Shown here: positions 60,311 through 64,000 of the stretch, one piece after another
Layout: each line of letters starts with the position of its first letter
Position numbering within the stretch: the first letter of the stretch is position 1
Source of the DNA: Micropterus salmoides
Lineage: Eukaryota; Chordata; Actinopteri; Centrarchiformes; Centrarchidae
Length of the DNA stretch: 64,000 nucleotides
Assembly: GCF_014851395.1 (NCBI RefSeq)
Contig: NW_024040707.1
Location: 5,981,187 to 6,045,186, forward strand
Direction: 5' to 3'
Position numbers and translations under genes: made by a program
The notes under the pieces: generated by a model
Seen by the model: the letters and a program-made list of their open reading frames with translations, nothing else
The model's database searches: none
Told to the model about the DNA's origin: nothing

Positions 60311-60589
60311 TGTAACTGGAGATGACTTATATGACTTGGTTTGGGTCAGTTTGTGTTCACCCTGGCTTTGTGAATTTACCAGAAAACATCAATCATAAAT
60401 GTTTAGTTTTATGTTTTGTCTTTTCTAGAAGAAGGAAATGTGAAGAAGACAAGGAGAAAATGAGGTATTATATGAAGGATGATTTTTTTTGAAGCAGGCA
60501 GAGTCTTTTAATCTGGTGATGTAAGACACTCAACAGGGTTGGTGTGCATGTGTGTGTGTGGTAAGGATTTAGTATGGGGGTATTTAAGT

Positions 60590-60790
60590 AAAGCTGTGTG
60601 ATTGCTAATGTTGTGGGGACATAAATCTATTTACAAAGTCACATTGTGGTGACTCCCCTTCCTTATTGATTACATTTTAGGGTGAAGACTTGGTTTAAGG
60701 TTAGGTTAGGGGTGAGGTTTAGGCAGGTTAGGGTAAGTCTCTAGGGAATTAATGTAAGTCAAGGAAAGAGTTATAGGGAGAAAGCACTAT
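60590..60790 (+). repeat. Second copy of the TTAGG-rich dispersed repeat
   Basis: The segment contains GTTGTGGGGACATAAATC, GGTTTAAGGTTAGGTTAGGG and AGGCAGGTTAGGGTAAGTC, related in word order to 37680-37946. It follows a GT repeat. The TTAGGG words look telomere-like but are part of this interspersed repeat. Confidence 0.55.
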
Positions 60791-61387
60791 ATTTGCAAAC
60801 AAGGCCATAGTTCCTGTCAGTTTCTCACCAGTTACATTAGAGGAAAATGTTTTCAGAAACTGATAAGAATAGTGCTCCAAATGTGTGGAACTGTTTAAAG
60901 CTGGGCAGACAGCGGGAGTTAATGATCCTTTCTGCACAGCCAGAACCTGTGACTTCATGCTCACACTATAGGACTGAATTTACCACGATGGGGCGGCTCA
61001 CACTGAACTCCTGCACAGAATCCTCAGTTGATCAATTAACAATTACAATCAAGTTTATTCAAATTAGACGACAGCATGAACACAGCATATTTGGGGCATA
61101 AAACTGCTCATTGTTACTACCTTTAAAGTGGGTAAAACAACACTAAAACCTTCTATGGTGTATGAATACAAAGACATAAATCAATAACAAATGTGTTGGA
61201 CGACCTCAATTTGATAGCATGACTCATTGATTTCACGTTCAGATTTTGTAATGTTTTCCCTCAAAACCCTGCCCTCGGACTCAAATACTGTAGCTCTGGC
61301 TCGCGCTTGGATTTCAATATTCCTGTCCCTACAGAACAAGAGATCTGCGGAGACAGATTAAGTCAGTGTGTGTTTGTATAAGCCAGT

Positions 61388-61389
<2 letters not shown>

Positions 61390-61424
<35 letters not shown>
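61390..61424. repeat. (GT)n microsatellite
   Basis: A GT tract of about 35 bp ends six bases before a candidate splice acceptor, GTATGCAG. Confidence 0.95.
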
Positions 61425-61427
<3 letters not shown>

Positions 61428-61430
61428 CAG

Positions 61431-61620
61431 AGTCTATTCTGAGCTTAACTGCTCTGTCTCTGATCAGTGGAAGCTGCATGTGAGGAGGAAGCAGCTGTCA
61501 GCTCGTCCATCAAGAACAAGAGCAAATATCATTGATCCCTGTGGGCTGATCAGGACACGGCAGGACAGTGACAGCAGTAGTGTATTTAGTACAACACCAC
61601 CATGTAAAAAGTGTGTGGAG
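61431..61620 (+). CDS. Weak candidate second exon of the CABLES-family gene
   Basis: After TATGCAG the sequence is open in the frame required by the phase-2 donor of the first exon: one base completes Arg, then VYSELNCSVSDQWKLHVRRK, LSARPSRTRANIIDPCG and LIRTRQDSDSSSVFSTTPPC follow. A GTAAAA donor lies after CCACCAT near 61602. The residues are Ser/Arg-rich like the first exon, but I cannot match them to a recalled CABLES segment. It may be an alternative exon or chance. Confidence 0.2.
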
Positions 61621-62204
61621 ATCACCAGTCTGTCTTTGCCTTTTTTGCGTCTTGGATTACATTAATTTAAAGTTTTTCCTGTTGTTGGACAGGCGGTCAT
61701 TCTGTTTCACTGCCAGTGTAGAGGAGAAGATTATAGCTGGTTTTCAGACTTCCTGGATAATCTGACATTTTCTTTGTAGTGTTGTGACAGACCATTCAAT
61801 GGTTCTATCTGGTCAACAGCTCACAGCACCGACAGAGAGCAATGTAGGAAGATAATAAATAATAAAGAGATTTCAACACATTAAGCTTGGAGTTTTAGTT
61901 CACTTCATTTGTTCAGGTGATTTAAAGATGAAATTTAAAGGTAACCAGATTATTAACTTTAAATGGTAAGAGAAGAAGCTGAATAGAGTAGCATGTTTGG
62001 AACGATGAGAAGAAAGCACAAAATGGAGAATAGAGACTCATAGTTGGCACTTAATTTTGGAAGTAGAGTCTTTCCAACTGTCTAAATGATGGGAAACGTG
62101 TCAGATTTGCAGTTATGCTGTGGTAACAAAAATCAGATGTGAAGTCAGGTAGAGAGAACTAGACGCAAAGTTCATCTCCATCCACCTGTTTAGTTTGATG
62201 CATA

Positions 62205-62635
62205 TAGGTTGGGTAATCTGGCCAAGAAATTATATTACGATCTATATAATCCAAAACCTTTTCTCAATTTTGGAATTCCCACATAGACTTTAGCCAGACT
62301 TGAAATAGCCTATGAATTTCTCCTGAGTTTTTATTTGAAGTTCGAAGCAGAAGCCAAAAGATAACAACATCATCATAAAATAACACATTTCAAGTACTCA
62401 CAACAACTCGATTGCATCACCGAAGGAAGAGCCACGTGAAGTGATTCATCCAGCCATTATAGCCATTGGTTTGGTTATGTAGCACAGAGCTGCTAGGTAA
62501 TGAGGTTATGTGAAGTTTGGAACGGAAATAAGATGACATTAAATGCTGGAATGTCTACAATTTACCTGAAAAGTAGATTGTGGGCGCCTTTAGATCAGGA
62601 TCTCGATTTTAAAATCGTCAGATTGCCCACTCCTA
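62205..62635. mobile_element. Candidate hAT-type miniature element
   Basis: The left end TAGGTTGGGTAATCTGGCC and the reverse complement of the right end, TAGGAGTGGGCAATCTGACG, form matching inverted ends. Flanks GATGCATA (62197-62204) and AATGCACA (62636-62643) agree at six of eight positions, as expected for an aged 8-bp duplication. There is no open frame. Confidence 0.7.
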
Positions 62636-62789
62636 AATGCACATTTTACATATAAAAAAAAAAAAAAAAGGAAACGCTGAAATAGAAGCAGCTTAAAACC
62701 ATTAAATACCTTCGGTGAGCTTGAAATGTTGGTGAACTGATAAAGAAACATTTTGATTCATAAAAGTAATAAAATAATATTGCTTGTAT

Positions 62790-62900
62790 TTAGTCAAGTC
62801 ACAAATCTGCCTCAAGAAGCTTTACATCTGTAAAGTATGCGACACCCCCTGAACTACCTTAGAGCCTCAATTTGAGTGAGGAAAAACTGGGGGAAAAATG
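62790..62900 (+). repeat. Dispersed repeat, second copy of the 39108-39235 family
   Basis: It contains AGTCAAGTCACAAATCTGCC, TCAAGAAGCTTTACATCTG and GAGTGAGGAAAAACTGGGGG, in the same order as the copy in ccm2l intron 9. Confidence 0.6.
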
Positions 62901-64000
62901 GACAGATGTAAAACAGATGTGGTGTGTACAGTATAAACTACCATAACATAGGCCTAGTTCATGTGTGTGTTCATTTAACTTTATCTGTGCAAATAAACAA
63001 CTACAGAAGAGAGAGGCAGAAATTGTGGTTATGTGAAGAAAAAGACCAAAAATGTAGCAAGTGAATAGAGAACAGGAAGTTAAAATAAGAGAGACTGATG
63101 ATTGAAAGCCAAAAAGGTATAGAATGAAAACACACTATGATTCATGCTATTTTAAGACCGGTTTTCTGACAGAGCGTGTTTGCACTTCTTTATTTTAAGC
63201 TAAAACGACACCAGCTATTATTAGTGTGTCTCTGGTGTTGTTCATAACTCAAACTGGATGAAATGACTCTGTGTCCCAGAAAAATCCATCACTACAGTCC
63301 CCCAAAAACAGGCCTGCAGCTGCTTCTGGGCCTGCAGAGTCATGTTTTCTACCGGAAGGGTACCAACAATTTTGTCCAAGTCTGGATAACAAGGAGGTCA
63401 CCACAAACCCTTCAGCAGGGAACTAAAGACCTTCCTGCTCATTCTCTCACTGAAACGGTGAAAACTTGCTGTTTTCATTCATTCATATATTCATGCATTA
63501 TTTTATTTGTTGTTACATTGCAACAGAAATATTTTCAGAGAGTCTGAAGCCCTTATCTGCTCAAACAGTTTCAGTTTCTTTGGAGAAGGTCACCAACCAA
63601 ACTTGATGTATGTGACCTTTATTTTGGCTGCTTGGCCTTTAGAGATGCAACATATTTACAGAATAATGTCACATATTCAGAAAATCTCAAAAAAAGTCTA
63701 AATTTAAATTATCTGTACATATCTAAGTTTGTTTTTGGCTAAAGATCCTTTTCCAAATGTTATCTAGAAGATAATCTTTGAGGAAAATAGAAGGATGATA
63801 GACAGGCTTATACTGTAAAGATTACTGGTTCAGTCTCCGTAGTGTCTCATCACAACGTGACAGTGAAGTTCATGCAGCTCACCCAGACCTTCAGGATATT
63901 AGTGAACAGTATGTAGGCAAACTGGATTTTTCCGTTCCCACAGAACAGAAACTTTCCACATCATCCCAGTGAGATGTAGCAGGCTGGTTCTCATGGAAAC

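Larger units (their letters stand above)
47123..64000 (+). other. Long first intron of the CABLES-family gene, rich in transposons
   Basis: No firm second exon is visible in nearly 17 kb. The interval holds hAT-type miniature elements (49140, 49577, 52077, 62205), a Tc1/SINE/L2 nest (55630-57540), a deleted Tc1 copy (58681), L2 tails, and a weak candidate exon at 61431. Apparently unique DNA at 47123-49100, 50130-52060, 52950-55550, 57800-58670, 59150-60200, 61700-62200 and 62900-64000 shows nothing I recognise. Confidence 0.65.

Noticed and set aside
60430..60472. Short AG-GT bounded segment encoding RRKCEEDKEKM in the CABLES phase
   Set aside because: It is only 43 bp, has a weak GTATTA donor and no family match, so it is too easily due to chance.
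60660..60740. TTAGGG-like words suggesting an interstitial telomere
   Set aside because: The words are scattered and part of an interspersed repeat that also occurs at 37680-37946; there is no tandem telomeric array.
1..64000. CRISPR arrays, phage, toxin-antitoxin or other prokaryotic systems, and tRNA, rRNA or microRNA genes
   Set aside because: The repeats are eukaryotic microsatellites and transposons. The only tRNA-like sequence is the SINE head at 56164-56458, and no RNA gene could be recognised by eye.

Overview
The window is vertebrate nuclear DNA, almost certainly from a ray-finned (probably percomorph) fish. The evidence is multi-exon genes with GT-AG introns, dense CA/GT and GA microsatellites, and teleost-type mobile elements: L2-like LINEs with short tandem 3' tails, Tc1/mariner copies, hAT-type non-autonomous elements with 8-bp target duplications, and a tRNA-derived SINE. 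There is no prokaryotic operon, phage, CRISPR or defence locus, and I found no convincing new biological system.

Three protein-coding genes lie head to tail on the + strand. (1) xkr7 (about 4477-17740): three exons give the C-terminal 406 residues and are followed by a long 3' region. The N-terminal exon lies before base 1. (2) ccm2l (25583 to about 41110): eleven coding exons encode a complete malcavernin-like adaptor with a PTB domain, a Gly-rich segment of Ser-Trp-Glu-Arg-Arg repeats, and a C-terminal helical domain. All junction phases agree, but the large exon 5 carries two net +1 frame changes, both at homopolymers (A8 and G4). (3) A CABLES-family gene (from 46506): a first coding exon with a GC-rich promoter and the start of a very long intron that runs to the window end. 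The order xkr7-ccm2l matches human chromosome 20q11, which supports both names. CABLES2 is also on human chromosome 20, so cables2 is the likelier paralogue.

Between and inside the genes: 1-4476 is intron or upstream DNA. The intron at 4677-10827 contains two L2 fragments. 17741-25582 is intergenic, with a CCAAT/TATA promoter-like module (18673-18745), a decayed LINE, a decayed Tc1 element, long microsatellites and an ETS-motif cluster just upstream of ccm2l. ccm2l introns hold an inverted 15-mer triplet, five copies of a second 15-mer in 21-bp doublets, and a hAT-type element with an 8-bp duplication. 41110-46320 holds a long L2 reverse transcriptase. The CABLES intron holds four more hAT-type miniature elements, a Tc1/SINE/L2 nest, and an internally deleted Tc1 copy.

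Most worth checking: the two homopolymer frameshifts in ccm2l exon 5; the extra intron splitting the Trp codon of the last xkr7 exon; microsatellites abutting three ccm2l splice acceptors; the chimeric Tc1 pair; the 21-bp-phased motif doublets; and the group of hAT-type elements with 8-bp duplications.
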